64,000 nt of DNA, from NCBI GenBank assembly GCA_014549065.1, contig JACDOX010000132.1, positions 1,388,747-1,452,746 of the forward strand, given 5' to 3'. Within the stretch, counting starts at the first letter, position 1; each line of letters begins with the position of its first letter. Shown here in pieces: positions 1 through 12,800 of the stretch. The notes below the pieces were generated by a model. That model was not told the DNA's origin, ran no database searches, and was given only the letters and a program-made list of their open reading frames with translations. This stretch comes from Cardinalis cardinalis. Taxonomy: Eukaryota; Chordata; Aves; Passeriformes; Cardinalidae. Made by a program: the position numbers and the translations under genes.

Positions 1-129
1 TTTTTAATGTAAAAAAGAGAGCGATTCTATGCTACTGGAGTGGATTAAGTACTATAAAAAATCATGAGACAATGATTTCTATGATTATATTCTAAAGGTA
101 AAAATGAGGGAAAGTAAAAAGTTATTTAA

Positions 130-2049
130 AATAAAGGATAGCACTGAGATAAGGAATGGGCACAAGGAGCTAAGGAAAAAGAAAAGTGCATTCCCAGTGA
201 AAGGAAGTTAGGTTTTGTGGGAGAAATATACTACAGAGAGAGAAATTCATGTGGCCAAAGCTCAATTGGTGTAGAAGCTGGACAGAAATGCAGGGGCAAA
301 TGAAAGAGTTTCAAATTCAGTGGTGGCAGAAGTCAGTGCAGAAGAAGCATCAGCCTGCCACAGGCTGAAGGATGATCACTTCACAGACCAGGAACAGAGA
401 CAGGGAAGACGTGCCTAATGCTTTCTTTGCCTCTGTCTTCAATACAGATGATGGACTGAGGACATCCAGTGCTCTAAGCTGGAGGAACATGGCTGTGAGA
501 GTGACCAGTTCTCAGCTGACCATGAAGCAGTGTGGGATCAGCTGCTCCAGATGAACCCTTAAAAATCTATGGGACCTGATGGAATTCATGTGAGAACACT
601 CAAAGAGCTGGCTGATGTCATCACAANGCCTCTGTTGATGACTTTTGAGCAGTCTTGGTAATCTAGAGAGATCCCATTTGACTGGAAGTTGTCCTTGTTT
701 TCAAGAAAGGCAAGAAGGATGACCCCAGAAACTACAGAGCTGTCAGCCTCACTTCAGTTCCTGGTAAAGTTATGGAGAAAATTATTCTGGGAGATACTGA
801 AAAACAGCTGAAGAGTGTCACAATCATCAGTCACAGCCAGCATAGCTTCATGAGGGTAAAGTCCTACTCACCAAAACTGATTTCCTTCCATGGCAAGGTA
901 ACCCACCCAGCTGACAAAAGGAAGTCAACTGATGGAATTGTTTTGCATTCTGGTAGATCTTTTGACACAGTGTCTCCCAGTGTCCTTCTGGACAAAATGT
1001 CCAGCTCACAGCTGGATAAACACATCCTGTGATGTGTGAGCAGCTGGCTCATGGTGGGGCCCAAAGGGTTACAGTGNCTGGGGAGACATCAGGCTGGTGA
1101 CCTGTCACCNGTGGGGTTCCACAGGGTGAAACCTCTGCCCTGTGCTCTTCAACANCTTCATAAATGACTTGGACACNGGACTGGAAGGGACACTGAGCAA
1201 GTTTGCTGAAGACACTAAACTGGGAGGAATTGCTNACTTCTGCGAGAGCAGACACAGCCTGCAGTGTGGCTTTGACCAATCAGAGATGGGCAATCACCAN
1301 CCCTTGAACTAAGACAAGTGCTGGACTCTGCACCTGGGCCAGGACAGCCCTGGATGAACAGACAGANGGGAAGGAGATGCTGGAGAGCAGTGCCATGGAA
1401 AGGGACCTGGGGCTCCTGGTCAATGGTGAGCTGAACACGAGCCAGCAGTGCCCTGGCAGCCAGGAGGGCCAAGCCTGTCCTGGGGGCACCAGGCACAGCA
1501 TCACCAGCCGGGCAAGGGAGGGGATTGTCCTGCTCTGCTCTGCTCTGCTCTGCTCTGGGGCGGCCTCACCTTGAGTCCTGGAGGCACTTAAGGGTGCCAC
1601 AACATAAAACAGACATTAAACTGTCCAAAGAAGGGCCACAAGGAAGGCAAAGGGTCTGGAGAGGAAGCCATTGAGGTGTGACTGAGGTAAATTTATCTGT
1701 TCATTCTGGAGACCTCATTGCAATTACAACTTCCNCATGAGGGGAAGAGGAGGGGAAGACACTGATCTCTCCTCTGTGACAGGATCTAAGNGAATGGCCT
1801 GAAGCTCTGTCAGGAGAGGTTCAGGTTGGATATTAGAAAAGGTTCTTCATCCAGAGGGTGGTTGGGCACTGGAACAATCTCCCCAGTAAATTGGTCACAG
1901 CATCAAGCCTGAAAGAACTCAAAAATTGTTCAGANAATGCTCTCAGGAGCATGGTGTGACTCTTGGGACTGTCCTGTGAAGGGGCAGGAGTTCGACTTAG
2001 ATGACTCTTGTGGGTTCCTTCCAACTCAGGATATCCTGTGATTCTATGA
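130..2049 (+). mobile_element. Degenerate CR1 LINE retrotransposon, RT region to 3' end
   Basis: This is a 5'-truncated CR1 (chicken repeat 1) non-LTR retrotransposon. Scattered frames still read CR1 ORF2: NAFFASVF near 417, a KKDDPRNYRAVSLTSVPGK-like RT block near 705-775, SFDTV near 960, LFNxFINDLD near 1140-1178, FAEDTKLGG at 1202-1228, then MERDLGLLV near 1394. These stretches lie in different frames and are broken by stops and indels, so it is dead. The second aspartate-box position reads FAED rather than the usual FADD, a lost catalytic residue. The 3' UTR runs to a typical CR1 end with CCTTCCAACTC and ATTCTATG at 2014-2048. The 5' limit is uncertain: KAQL-like residues near 247 show it extends upstream of 372, and 130 is a guess. 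The family assignment is secure; the subfamily is not named. Confidence 0.9.
1531..1557. repeat. (TGCTC)n pentanucleotide microsatellite inside CR1
   Basis: There are five perfect TGCTC units plus a partial one. They lie inside the CR1 ORF2 tail, where a motif already rich in CTGCTC has expanded after insertion. Confidence 0.85.
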
Positions 2050-2074
2050 CATAAAAAATGGTTGCAAATNGTGT

Positions 2075-2105
2075 TGGAACACATTTAATCTGGAACACAT
2101 TTAAT
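2075..2105. repeat. Perfect 15-bp tandem duplication, period 16
   Basis: TGGAACACATTTAAT occurs at 2075-2089 and 2091-2105 without mismatch. It sits about 25 bp beyond the 3' end of the preceding CR1, so it is flank rather than element. Confidence 0.85.
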
Positions 2106-4369
2106 GTACTAATCAGAACATTAGTAATCATCAAATAAGTAAATGTCTGAGTAAGTCCTCTGACAGGACCAATCCCAGAACAAGAATAATGGTGTTTACA
2201 CAGGTAGCTGGACTGGATGAGCTAGTGTTCCACAGAAACCCAGACTTACAGTTCATGAACTTCTATTCCCACTATTGTTTCACCTTCCCAAAANACTGCT
2301 GAACCTAGCTTTTGAAAAGCTTAGGTCTGTTCAAAATCTTCCCAACTACAAGAGTCTTCTTTCTTGTCTCAAACATCTTTTACAAGCTCTTTGTTTCTTT
2401 CAAATTACTAGGTTTCCTTCTGCAGTCCTAGATTTTGCTCCCTTCTAGCTTGAAGGTCGGTATCTAAACCATTTCCTCAACTGCTCTCTTATCACTGCAC
2501 TGCAAATTTCCCCTCCGTACNCGTTGTGCAGCCAGAGTCTCTGGTGCCTTTTTCACCCCAGGCCTGCTAGAAGGTCTCCCCTGAGATATGTCATAAGTAG
2601 AAATACGAAGTCAAAGAACCCCAGATTTTGGCAGCAATTGCTGAGAACACGCTGAAAATATGAAAATATTTTCATTCTCCAAAGGGAATACCATTTTGCG
2701 ATAGGCTTGAGAAGAAGGGGAAAAAAAAAGAAAAAAGGAAGCACTAAAAACCTCTTTGCCAACAAAGAAGACAAGCTTTGTAAATCTGTTTTAACACTGA
2801 AATAGCCATAAAAGTCCTAAACCATGTTATTTCAGATTATCTTAGTTAATCTGGTTATCTGGGTTTACAAAGACACCCACTTCCCAAAAAGACACTGTGA
2901 NTTTTAAGAAACATTAACTAGAGAAGAAAACCCTCCATCTTCATTTGAACTTTACCAAAGGCTNTACCACACAGGGTGTGGAAACACAAGGTTTTCCTTC
3001 CCACTAAAGCACAACGCACTAAATATTTTTTCTATTTTCTCAATCTCTAACTGAGCAGGTACTTGAAGGGAGAACCATTGCAAGTGATGCAATAGACAAG
3101 ACCTAAGGTTTCTCCTAGTAATTTAAATCTAATTTCTGTGGACTCTTCATCTCTTTCAAACAGTTACCATACTTTACCCTAATGAGTCTTAAAGTATTTC
3201 ATCAGAACAAATGTTCATNAGAAAAAATAGAGGCCTCAGTATTGGCTCTGGTGGTCTTTAGCCTAATTCAGAAAGGCAAAATCAGGTCCAAGGCTGGAGT
3301 AAATGTGGGAAAATTCCATGTGGAGAAATCTACACCTTTTAAGTAATGAGAACAATGAGTTACCAGAACAACACACCTGGCATCTCAGTGGATTTTACAG
3401 TCTTCCTTGCAGTTTAGGTATCTTTAGGTAGATATGTTACTCTCAGCCAGCACTTCAACTGTTGAAACCTTTCTAAATACTTGCATTAGCAACTCTATGG
3501 CCAGAATCTCTTGTCTGTACTAAAAGCATGACAGAAAGAAGTTCTTATAATTCTTTGCATTTATAAAATAAAATTTTTTAAACAGCAAAGACAGCCTATT
3601 AAGACATTTTTGAATAGTATTTCTATTGTAAAAGGAAAAAGAAATTAGCTTTTCACTGTAAATGTAGTTTAGCAACATTTAGAACATGGTATCAAAAATT
3701 CAGCTGCCTAGATAGCACAGGAAAGAAATTCCAGGACATTGGAATAGGACAGCTGCAGAGTAAATAATTGCAACAAGTTTCACCTTTTAGCTCACAAATC
3801 CGGTGTTCTCACCCTAAAAGCAGGAGCAGCAGCTCTTGACTATTATTCAAATAATAAAAAGATACAGATACTCAGGCAGCTAAATTTCCATATCCACAGT
3901 GGAAGAGTTATTAAGTGGATCTTTGTATACTAAGCAGAGCAACTTGCATATCTGTGGGGGTCCTATATATGTTTAGAGACAGAAGAGTTGACATTTTGAA
4001 AGAAAAAGCCTTATTTAGGAAGGCAGTACCAGAAAGAAACAAAAAGCCCCAAACATNATTAATAACAAGTTAGGACCCAGCTTTGTAAAAAACCCTTGTG
4101 TGCGAGCTGTGAATAACATTGCAGCCCAAGTCCTAAACTGGTTTGTTCATTCTTACCTCCTGAGGTCCAATTAGACTTTCACAACTTGCTCAACTTGAAC
4201 CCTTGAATGAAGCCCAGCTTCTAACAATAAACTCGCACTGAAATCTAGTTTAATCAATGTGTTTTTTGAATATTAAGCTTCTTCTCCAGTATTTCTCAAG
4301 CATCAGCATACAGATGAATAAAGAATTTGTCTTTAGTAGAACCTTTTTTATTTAGAGATGATAAAATTT
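2106..4369. other. AT-rich DNA, no recognised feature
   Basis: I see only short frames, scattered homopolymers and no repeat family, splice-flanked exon or RNA gene that I can support. Confidence 0.5.
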
Positions 4370-4790
4370 CATGGCCGAAAGAGGTGCCCGTTGAGCACAA
4401 TGAGTACAACCGCTGGGTTNGTGGGACATCTAGTGGGAAAAGAAGGTTACTGTCGGGGCTATGCAGTTTCTCAGACACGCTGTTCAAGAAGATAACCCTG
4501 CAAGCGCAACAATTAAGCAGAATTGTGAGGAACATAACCCGATCACCTGGGAGGAAAGTCACCTGCTGTTCTGCATCCGCTACATCTGAGCCTGTTTCCC
4601 AGAGCATGAGCGCTTTGTGCTCTGCCACTGCAGCCCGGCAGCACACGGACACTGAGAGAGGCACTCCCTCTAGCTGGCTGTGATCTTGCACATGGTAATG
4701 TGGTAAAACAGTGGCGAAGGTAGAGCAGCACAGATATCAGTATGGGCCGGCAGCTTCAGCGTGTTACCAGAATCCTGAACAGCCTGTACG
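4370..4790. other. Moderately CpG-enriched patch with overlapping open frames
   Basis: About fifteen CpGs fall in roughly 420 bp, well above the surrounding AT-rich DNA. Open frames overlap on both strands: about 118 codons plus strand at 4327-4683 and about 131 codons minus strand at 4296-4691. Neither protein resembles a family I know. The CpG content alone makes stop codons rarer, which may explain both frames. It could be a minor CpG island, an old exon or a decayed insertion; the sequence does not decide between these. Confidence 0.2.
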
Positions 4791-5146
4791 CTCCCATTGG
4801 TATTTCCCCCAGCCCTAAGTCAGTAAGCTGTAGTGGGTCACTCTATAGGTTTACCCAGTTCAGCATCCCTCTCCCAAAACAGCCCCTGAAGNGCCACAGG
4901 TCACAGTGTACCTTCCCTGTCTCCAAACATTCCTGGCACAGAAATGATTCTGAGCTTTCTCTTTATGTCAAACAGAATTGTTACATTCAAGGAACAAATC
5001 CTATAGTTTAATCCACACTGCCACTCACAAACTTCTGCCAATGTTTTCCACAGTTCAGAGCCCACTAAGAAATACATAATTTTGATGTTAAGTCTGGCAC
5101 TACCTTGTTTCGTTTGTCATCTCTGTTCGGTATAATTGTGAAAAAG

Positions 5147-6330
5147 AATCACAGAATGATTCAGTAATTTCAGTCGGAGGATACCTTTAAAGGTCACNTT
5201 GTCCAACTCTCCTGCAATCAGCTGGGATATCCTCCACTAGGTCACGTTGTTCAGAGTCCCATCCAACCTGATCTTGAGTGTTTCCAGAGGTGGGAAGTCC
5301 AGCATATCCTATTTCAGTGCCTCACTACCTTCTCTGTAAAAAACTTTCTTCCTTACATCTAATCTAAATAGACTATCTGCAGTAAAACCCCACTACCTGT
5401 AGTCCTAATGCAGAAGACAATTTATCCCCAAAAATTGGACTCTTTTTCCAGATACCTTCTCTGTGTTGCTCTATTTAGACATCTCTTCTTTCTCTCTCTC
5501 TAACATGCCTTTATTTGTAGGTAGCAGAATCTTTGCTCAGTTGACCTTTGAACTGATGCTGCTGCAAATCTTGGTTCATTTTTGCCACGCTTTGAAACTT
5601 TTTCTTTCTTTATTATTTCTAGTATGTCCTCTCAATGACAGCAGTTCTGAGCTGAAAACAGTCATCAGGATACACTCACCCCATGAATTTCTGTAGTAGC
5701 AGAGTGGTATGTCCTTTTTACTTACTTTTCCTTTCCTAGTAACTCTTACTATTGTGTGCTTAACTGTCACTGCAAAGTGAGCAGACACTTTCACAGAAAT
5801 ATGTCTCCTTCCTCAGAGATAGTAATTAGTGCTGGATCTGTCACAATAACTGTGGTTTTGGGTTTTTTCAAATGCATTTCTGCATGTTTGGTAGTATTGG
5901 ATTTTACAAGGTATTGTATCCTCTAACCTACCCATAGCATGAAATCTTTCTGCTCAGCACATTCTCCTGTATAGCTCTTTCTTGGCTTTCTTGTCATGAG
6001 GAGTTTATCATATGCAAAATTTGCTATCTTCTTCTCCTTTTTCCTACATAATTTATGAATATGTCCGATAGCACAGGTCCTAGGATCCCCAGAGGATTGA
6101 GAAAACTATTTTATTCCTACTCCACATTTCTACCTGTAACTAGTTATCAATCTATAAGGAACATTTAATCTCACTCTTTTATAGATTAGCAGGTTTTTTT
6201 GACACTTTTTTTTTTTCACTCATTGTTGAAAGTCTCCTGGAGATCAGCACATGCTCACATNACCAAGAGCTTCATCAAAGAGACACAACACAATCCTGAG
6301 GTGCTACTTCCTTCCTGTAAAGTCACATCC
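5147..6330 (-). mobile_element. Old minus-strand CR1 LINE, RT region to 3' end
   Basis: On the minus strand the 3' terminus lies at 5147, where the plus strand reads AATCACAGAATGATTC. The CR1 tail and ORF2 C-terminal region continue to about 5420; the block with TTTCTTCCTTACATCTAATC at 5347-5366 is diagnostic. Further in, 6035-6100 reads on the minus strand like the RT block around GSxLGPVLFNIFIN, and 6205-6260 like the block upstream of FDTVS. The order and spacing (about 0.9-1.1 kb from the RT motifs to the 3' end) fit one colinear copy. Heavy divergence, T-runs and stops show it is much older than the copy at 130-2049. The 5' end near 6330 is approximate, and 5450-6030 is assigned by colinearity only. 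Confidence 0.75.
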
Positions 6331-8580
6331 AGTCCTTCTCCACTATGGCATGTCAATTCATGTCTCTACTAAATCTAATTTGCAGTGGTGCCATGGAGCC
6401 TGAATTGAGTTTTCCTAGGCTGTATTTTTTGTCACACTCTTTTGTATCACCCCTCACAGCCAGTGACTGCCCCAGGCAAAAGCAAACCCAACAGTGCAAG
6501 GATAGAATCTCAGTTGCAACCAATTTATACATCCTGAGACTAGGATGGAGGGTATTCATGTCTGAATGCATATTTGGTGTCTCTGGTTCTTTTAAGATCC
6601 CCATCATTTTTCTCTTAGAAATAACTTACCATTACACCAATGCCCACTGGGAATAATTCCAGCTCAGGGCATGACATTTTTCCCTAATTTAAGTAAGCTC
6701 ATATAACATAAACTTTACCTGTTAAACACAGGTAAAGAAGAGTAAGATAAAATGAGTGAGAGCTGTTCCTGTTCCTGACCTTGGTCAATTCTCCTTTCAG
6801 TCTTGTATATCCCAGTTCTCCTCTCTCTGCTCTCCTGCCCTCAAACCTCTCTTCAAACACAATTCTTTTAGAACCAGATTAAGCTTCACTTCTGCACAAT
6901 TTCTCAAGTTCCTCAGAGTAACATATATGTTGGGATGCTTGCCTGTCTTCATGAAACTGCTAATATTGGAGATAGAGCCCTGAATTTTTTTATATTGTAA
7001 ATTCAAATAAATGTAGGTGTGTAACTTCTTTCTTTCTTATTTGAACAATAGGTCCTGCAAAGATCTTTCTTTCCTCGTAAAAGACAGTTCATGAAGCAGG
7101 AGAATTTACCTCATGTTTCACAATCACTGCACTAGCAGGGTTCACTAATATACACTGATGTGTTAAGATTAAGGAAGAACACTGCCTAAAAGATCAGCTT
7201 TGTATCGTGCTTTGAAGGTGACAGCATCTGGCTTTGATTGACTGCTGCAGAAATTCTGGGATGGTTTAAAGAGGCTGCCATGACTCCAGTTATGAAAAAT
7301 ACTAATTTACAGGCAGTTAGCAAAAGAAGAGAATAAAGCATGTTGTATATGCCTTTTTGCCACTAGTCACAAAAAAGAAAAATTGGCTGAGAGATATATT
7401 CAAGTATTTAATTGAGCATTGCTTGTAATAAGAGGCATTTTTAATGCTAGAAGTTAGCCATGCTACTGCTAGCAAAGGGATATTCAGAGCATGTCCTCAT
7501 ACATCAAATCTCTGCTATGTTGTTTATGAGCAGCAATTTGAGATCAGGATTGGATTTGCAGGGGTATGTGAATTGTAAACAGTTTGCAGAAATGGCAACC
7601 AAGATTCCAGCATGCTTACTGTAGGCCTGGAGAGGTTTGTGAGGCCTTATTGTTCTTTAAACTTAATTACCAGGTACAGTTAAATCCTAGGCCAGATTTT
7701 TATCTTACATCATGCAAGGAAGGCTGAATTTGATCTTTTGGAGGCATGTCAGCCAGTTGCTGGGAATATCATATGCATGGTCAGCATCAGATATGCTCGC
7801 TTATGCTATTTCAACACTGCTAAAGGAATCTCTCCTAGTATTTTGTGTTCAGCCCTGAAATGAATTCAAATAAATATGGTGAGGTCTTTGTCTAAGGTCC
7901 TGTGTAGAGGACTCTTCTCACTAATAAAGCTTAATCAAGAAAGGAAAGAAAGAGCTCTCTTATAATGCTTTGGAAGAAACTGAAACCGTTTTATGCAGTA
8001 CTGCAGTATCAAAACTTGCAGACTCACAAAATACATTATTTGGGGAAGAAACAACATAATATGATCATTTCAATCACAGCAAGTTCAGGAGTTCAAACTT
8101 TCAGTTAATTGGAAGACCACTAAGGAAAACAGGCTTCCTGNAAGTGGGTTTAAGTTGAAAGTGAGAGGTTCTACTTGTCAGAAAAAGCTGAAACCCTCAT
8201 GTTAACATCATCAGACAAAGCACCCCAGGAACAAAAATGCAGGACAAAATCAATGCTTTTAGTGTTCAGTGTCCAAAGTTTTACACAAACTTGCAGTAAN
8301 TTCTAAAGATATGAGCTGCCATTTGAAAAACTTTGTGGCAGTATTCAGAATTTGATTTGCACAGTGTGCAGCTCTGGCCAGGGATTCTCTTGGTGCTTCC
8401 CCTCTCTGTAAAAGTCTACACAAGTGTGCTGTGACAAGAATATTCAGTCAATAAATGGGGATTTGTAAGTTTAAAATAGCATCAGCTGAAATACTAGGCT
8501 AGCATCATGTAAATGTTTTTGCACTTTAAATTCTGATGTCAAGCTTTTGGCAGTTGACACAGCCAACATTTTTTCAAGCC
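6331..8580. other. Unassigned AT-rich DNA
   Basis: There is no recognisable repeat or exon. Frames of 69-75 codons at 6756-7006 on both strands look like chance. The stretch 7080-8000 is free of microsatellites and recognisable repeats, which would suit conserved non-coding DNA, but that cannot be shown from one sequence. Confidence 0.4.
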
Positions 8581-8583
8581 ACT

Positions 8584-8930
8584 TATATAATGCAGGTTAA
8601 GTACCGGACTTAGCAAAGGAAAGGAGAACGAGTTTGACAGCTGAAAATTGCTGCTCCAAGATGTAAAAAGAGACAGGCAAGCNGGTTTAAAGCGCAGGGT
8701 GACCAGAGCCGGGGCGAGGCGGCGGCAGCGAGGCGGGCGACAGAGGGACCAGGGGCTGGTGGCCGCCAGAGGGACCCTGGACCCCGCCGGACCTCTCTCC
8801 GTCCTTCACCCCTCTCATTTCAGTGCTCCTACTCCCCGCCCTTGTCCCTTTCCCGCCCGCTTTAACCTCACAGCGAGGATCTGTTTGCNCTGGTTTCAAA
8901 TGCCAGAGATGCTCCTTGGGGAGACAGGTG
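8584..8930 (+). promoter_or_regulatory. Candidate small CpG-island promoter
   Basis: A perfect TATATAA lies at 8584-8590. A patch at about 8690-8876 has around 15 CpGs in 190 bp and high GC, in sharp contrast to its AT-rich flanks. It contains a GC-box core CCCCGCCC at 8834-8841 and an E2F-type TTTCCCGC at 8849-8856. A pyrimidine run ending in TTTCAG gives a good acceptor-like site (AG at 8822-8823), and CAG/GTGGGA gives a donor-like site at 8928, framing a possible 104-nt exon at 8824-8927. No long frame with recognisable homology starts here, so a non-coding first exon or lncRNA promoter is as likely as a gene start. Orientation is inferred from the TATA and splice-like sites. Confidence 0.35.
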
Positions 8931-9269
8931 GGAAAGCCATCCTTAAAACAAAAACAAAAACCCCCAAAAAANCCTAAAAAGGAAAAAAATAGAAGAAATT
9001 TGATAGATGCAAGAGGACAAAAGATACCNTTTTCAGATTGTATCAAGATTCAATAGGAGGAAAATGCAAAGGTTGACACCTGAAAAAAAATACAGTTGAA
9101 AAGAGCAACAAGTCCGAGGGCATATAAAGAATGGGGGGTGAGGGGAGAGGGAGGAAGTGAAAAATGCACAACAATAGCTGGCATAGAGTGTTGTTTTCTT
9201 GACTCTTATTAGAAATAGAGAAACAGCTAGGAGAAAATCTGAGCAGGAATATTATTATGGAATTTTTTC

Positions 9270-9823
9270 AGAGGAGACAAGCAGGTCAAGGGAGTTGATT
9301 CTGCCCCTCTGCTCTGTCCTTGTGAGACCCCACCTGGAGGGGAGCTGCATCCAGCTCTTGGGTCTCTAGCATGAAAAAGACATGAACCTGTTGAAGAGGG
9401 TCCAGAGCAGGCCGCAAAGCTGATCAGGGAGCTGGAGCACCTCTGCTATGAGGACAGGCTGAGAGGGATATTTGAGATATTCAGCCTGAGGCAGGCAAGG
9501 TTCCAGAGAGACCCTATTGAGGCCTTTTTGTGTTTAAACAGAGATTATGAAAATCATGGGGAGTGACTACTTACAGCAGATAGGACAAGGGGCAATGGTC
9601 AAACTAAAAAAGGAGAGATTTGGATTAGCTATTAGTAGTAAACTGATACTCAGAGGGTGATGAGGCACTGCAACNGAGAACAGTGAGTGCCCCATCCTGG
9701 GAAGTGTTCAAGGCCAGGCTGGATTTGGCTTGAGCAACCTGGACTGGTGAGTGGCATGGAAAGGAGCTAAGTTGAAACCAGGTGATCTTTAATATCCCTT
9801 CCAACCCAAGCCATGCTCTGATT
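9270..9823 (+). mobile_element. CR1 LINE 3' fragment
   Basis: This is about 550 bp of CR1, from the segment GTGAGACCCCACCTGGAG at 9322-9339 through the block around AGGACAGGCTGAGAGGG at 9451-9467. It continues into the 3' UTR (CCCATCCTGGGAAGTGTTCA at 9691-9710) and ends with CCCTTCCAACCCAAGCC at 9798-9814. Many substitutions and short deletions relative to the familiar CR1 tail make it an old, inactive copy. The 5' truncation is typical of incomplete LINE reverse transcription. It shares its 3'-end type with the copies at 52618 and 59291. Confidence 0.9.
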
Positions 9824-12800
9824 CTAAGTTTTAGGATGCATATTTTNCGCTACTCATAAAAATTTTACCATTTGTTCTTATTTTTCTTACATTCATGGAG
9901 GAGAGGTTTTTCCTGGGAATCTGATGAATTGCTGCTACTAGATGGGAGCACTTTCCGGANATTTTACGTGAGGCTGAATAATTTCAACATGGTTTGGAGT
10001 TTGACTTCCCATGGTTGAGATTCTCATTTACTGAGATTAACCTTATTTTCATTATAAGTTCTTGGAAATGAATGGAATTGTTCCAAGTTAAAATTAGTTT
10101 GTTCAGAAACTTTGNCTTTAGATTAAAAAAAAATAGAGTTAGGAATAGCATAATTTTGAATATTCTATTCTGTTGTTTTGCTTATGGAGCAATCTGTCTG
10201 AGTCANATAATTATACTTTTTGTGGTCCAATTTCTTTTTAAGTGTTACACTAATANGTAAGCCTTCAATTCTCAGGAAAAAAAATCTGAGGATTAGAGCT
10301 GAGTAATGCAGTTACGTCTTTGGAATTTGTCAAGGTTTTCCCCCCATGAATGAACATAAAAAACAGCTTTCAAAGGTATTAACTGCCCCATTTACTTCAA
10401 CAGGTAGAGTCTGAAATCTGCTGTAAATACTTGACTTCATGAACTTACTTTAGTGCTTCTGCCCTTACCTCACACTGCCTCAAGTGCTAGAAACACTACC
10501 TGCCCAAAGTCCCCAGCTTCATCTCTCCTCTTCAATGTTTTAATTACTACCTACTAATACAAAAATGCCTGGACATACTTCTACAGTCAGACCAGTCTAG
10601 TGAAACTTTTGAAGGACCTACTNTAGATACAGTATTTTCATCAGAGCTAAGTATGAAGATCATGCTTCATTTGAAAGCCTGCATGTAATCTTAAAGTAGT
10701 TGGTCATACTATTAGATGCTTCCTAAGTATGTTTTGGATTTAACAGCTCTGGACTTCTTACAATTTTTGCAGAGATTGAAGTTGTAACAAGAACTGGAAA
10801 GGCTGTAAAACAACCATCTTAAATATACCAGGAATGTCAATAATTCAGCATGCAATTCTTTCAGTTAATACTGGCTTCTGCAATCATTTGTGGTACCCAT
10901 GCAGCTGAAGTCTTTTTGAACAGAAGAAACACTGGACACAGCTTTTGCATGCATTGTCTTCCTCAGTTGTACTGCCCACTCCAGTCAGCTTCAATTTTTT
11001 TAAATGCCAATTAACAGGTGTGAGAAATGCTACTTCTTACCCAGGGACTGATGTCTGCATAACAGTGATACTATCTTGGCAATCCAGTCTGCAGCATAAA
11101 TATCATGGTGTTTGAGCCCTTGGGGCCTGTGGAGTTTACAACTATGCTGTCAAGATCTCTTCGTTGGGATAGTCCTTGAAGTCCTGCCAAGTTGTAGGGG
11201 ACTCTGGTGCTTTTATGTGCTCCCAAGCACAGCTCTGGCTCCAGGAGTCAACACTCTTGTCAAGCTGAATGATGGTGTGAATCTCAACTCGCGAGCTGAG
11301 ATTCCAGTGGGGAGTGTGACAGTGCATGCTTGCATGATGATGCCAGAGAAGCAGGTGACACTGGCAGATAGCTGCAAGGAATAGTAACTGGGTGGCTTCT
11401 TGTTACATATCCTCAGAACTTCACAGGATGGAATTTGAGAGAGAGGAACAGTTATAAAATGAAGTTACAAAATCCGGATGTCCTGATCAATTCGAGACAG
11501 TTGTAAGGTACCCAACACTGCATGCACAGGCAAGAGGAGCATTCAGCACTGGGTCAGGATCTGTTTGCATCATATTTTTACTAATCCAAGGATTAATCAC
11601 ATTGCAAGTCAATGAGCTGTTACACTCATNCAGGCTCTCCAGAGACTGCCTGGAGAGAAAAGAAGGGGTCGGTATGTCAAAATAGTGACACGAGGAGGCG
11701 CAGAGCAAGTATGTTTTCCTTGTAATAAAAACTACATGGGCCCAAAGTATTTAAACACAGCTTGTAAAGAAAAACAAGAGTTAAAAGGGCAAAGTTTGTC
11801 TCGGCCACATCCCAAAAAAAAAGTTGGATCAGTTCTGAATTTGTCCTTCTGCATATACAATAAATGGAGAGAAAAAGCAAGTAGTTTGTCGTCTGAAGCA
11901 CTTCACATTTGCTAGCTCTCAGGAATCCTGAAAGCCTTCAAAACGGCCAGAACTCTTGCAAAACAGGACATTACTAACAGGTTTCTGTGCACTACATGCA
12001 TTTCTGCTGCTGTTAACCATGAATATTTAGACAGCAGCATGCCAGCTTTTCACCTGGGCCAGAATTCAAAGGCAAGATCAAACACAGCATTTAAGCAGAT
12101 ATATTCATTCTGCTGACAGCTGAGGCTGGTTTGTAGTTATCCTCAAGCTCTACTACCTGCCACAAATAAATGTACTAAAATCTTAGCTTAGCCATGGAAG
12201 ATCTGGTGAATGTCAAGTGGCTGTTCCACTGTCTTGGTTTTCCAACTATTTATCCAAGGGTACAAGCCTGTGAAGATCTTTGTGCATGCTTCCACTGGCA
12301 CCAGCAGCTAGCCATGCAGTTCTAGAATGGGGAAGGAGGCTGCTAGACTACTCACTGCTTCTGAAAAGCTTTTCTCTTGTAGTTCACCCCTAGTACAAGG
12401 NAAGGTATCCAGATGAGACAAAAATCAACAACAGAAACCATATCTGAGAGACACCATTAGTGGATGTATTGTACCTTTCCCTGTGCTGACCTTCAGGGAC
12501 AAATGCATTTAGGTAAGTGTTTGTTTGAAAAGGTTTTTGCAGTATACAAGGCTGTTAAGTTTCACCAGTCTCTTTTAAGACTCCATGAAATAAATCTATG
12601 CTCAGGATCAGTTTTGCAATCTACTCAATGTCCTTGACCTCTCACAGGGAAGGACTGCTCTGATGAAACACTTCTGGCAGGATAGTCCCAGCTTCAATAC
12701 ATGCTGAGTATCTTCTGTTCACTGAAACATGCAAAAATTCATACAAATTACATATTCAGAACAAACATTGTTTTCTCTGCTCAGATTAATTTTGAGCTCA

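Noticed and set aside
772..1032. 86-codon open frame as a host gene
   Set aside because: The residues match the CR1 reverse-transcriptase region; it is a transposon remnant.
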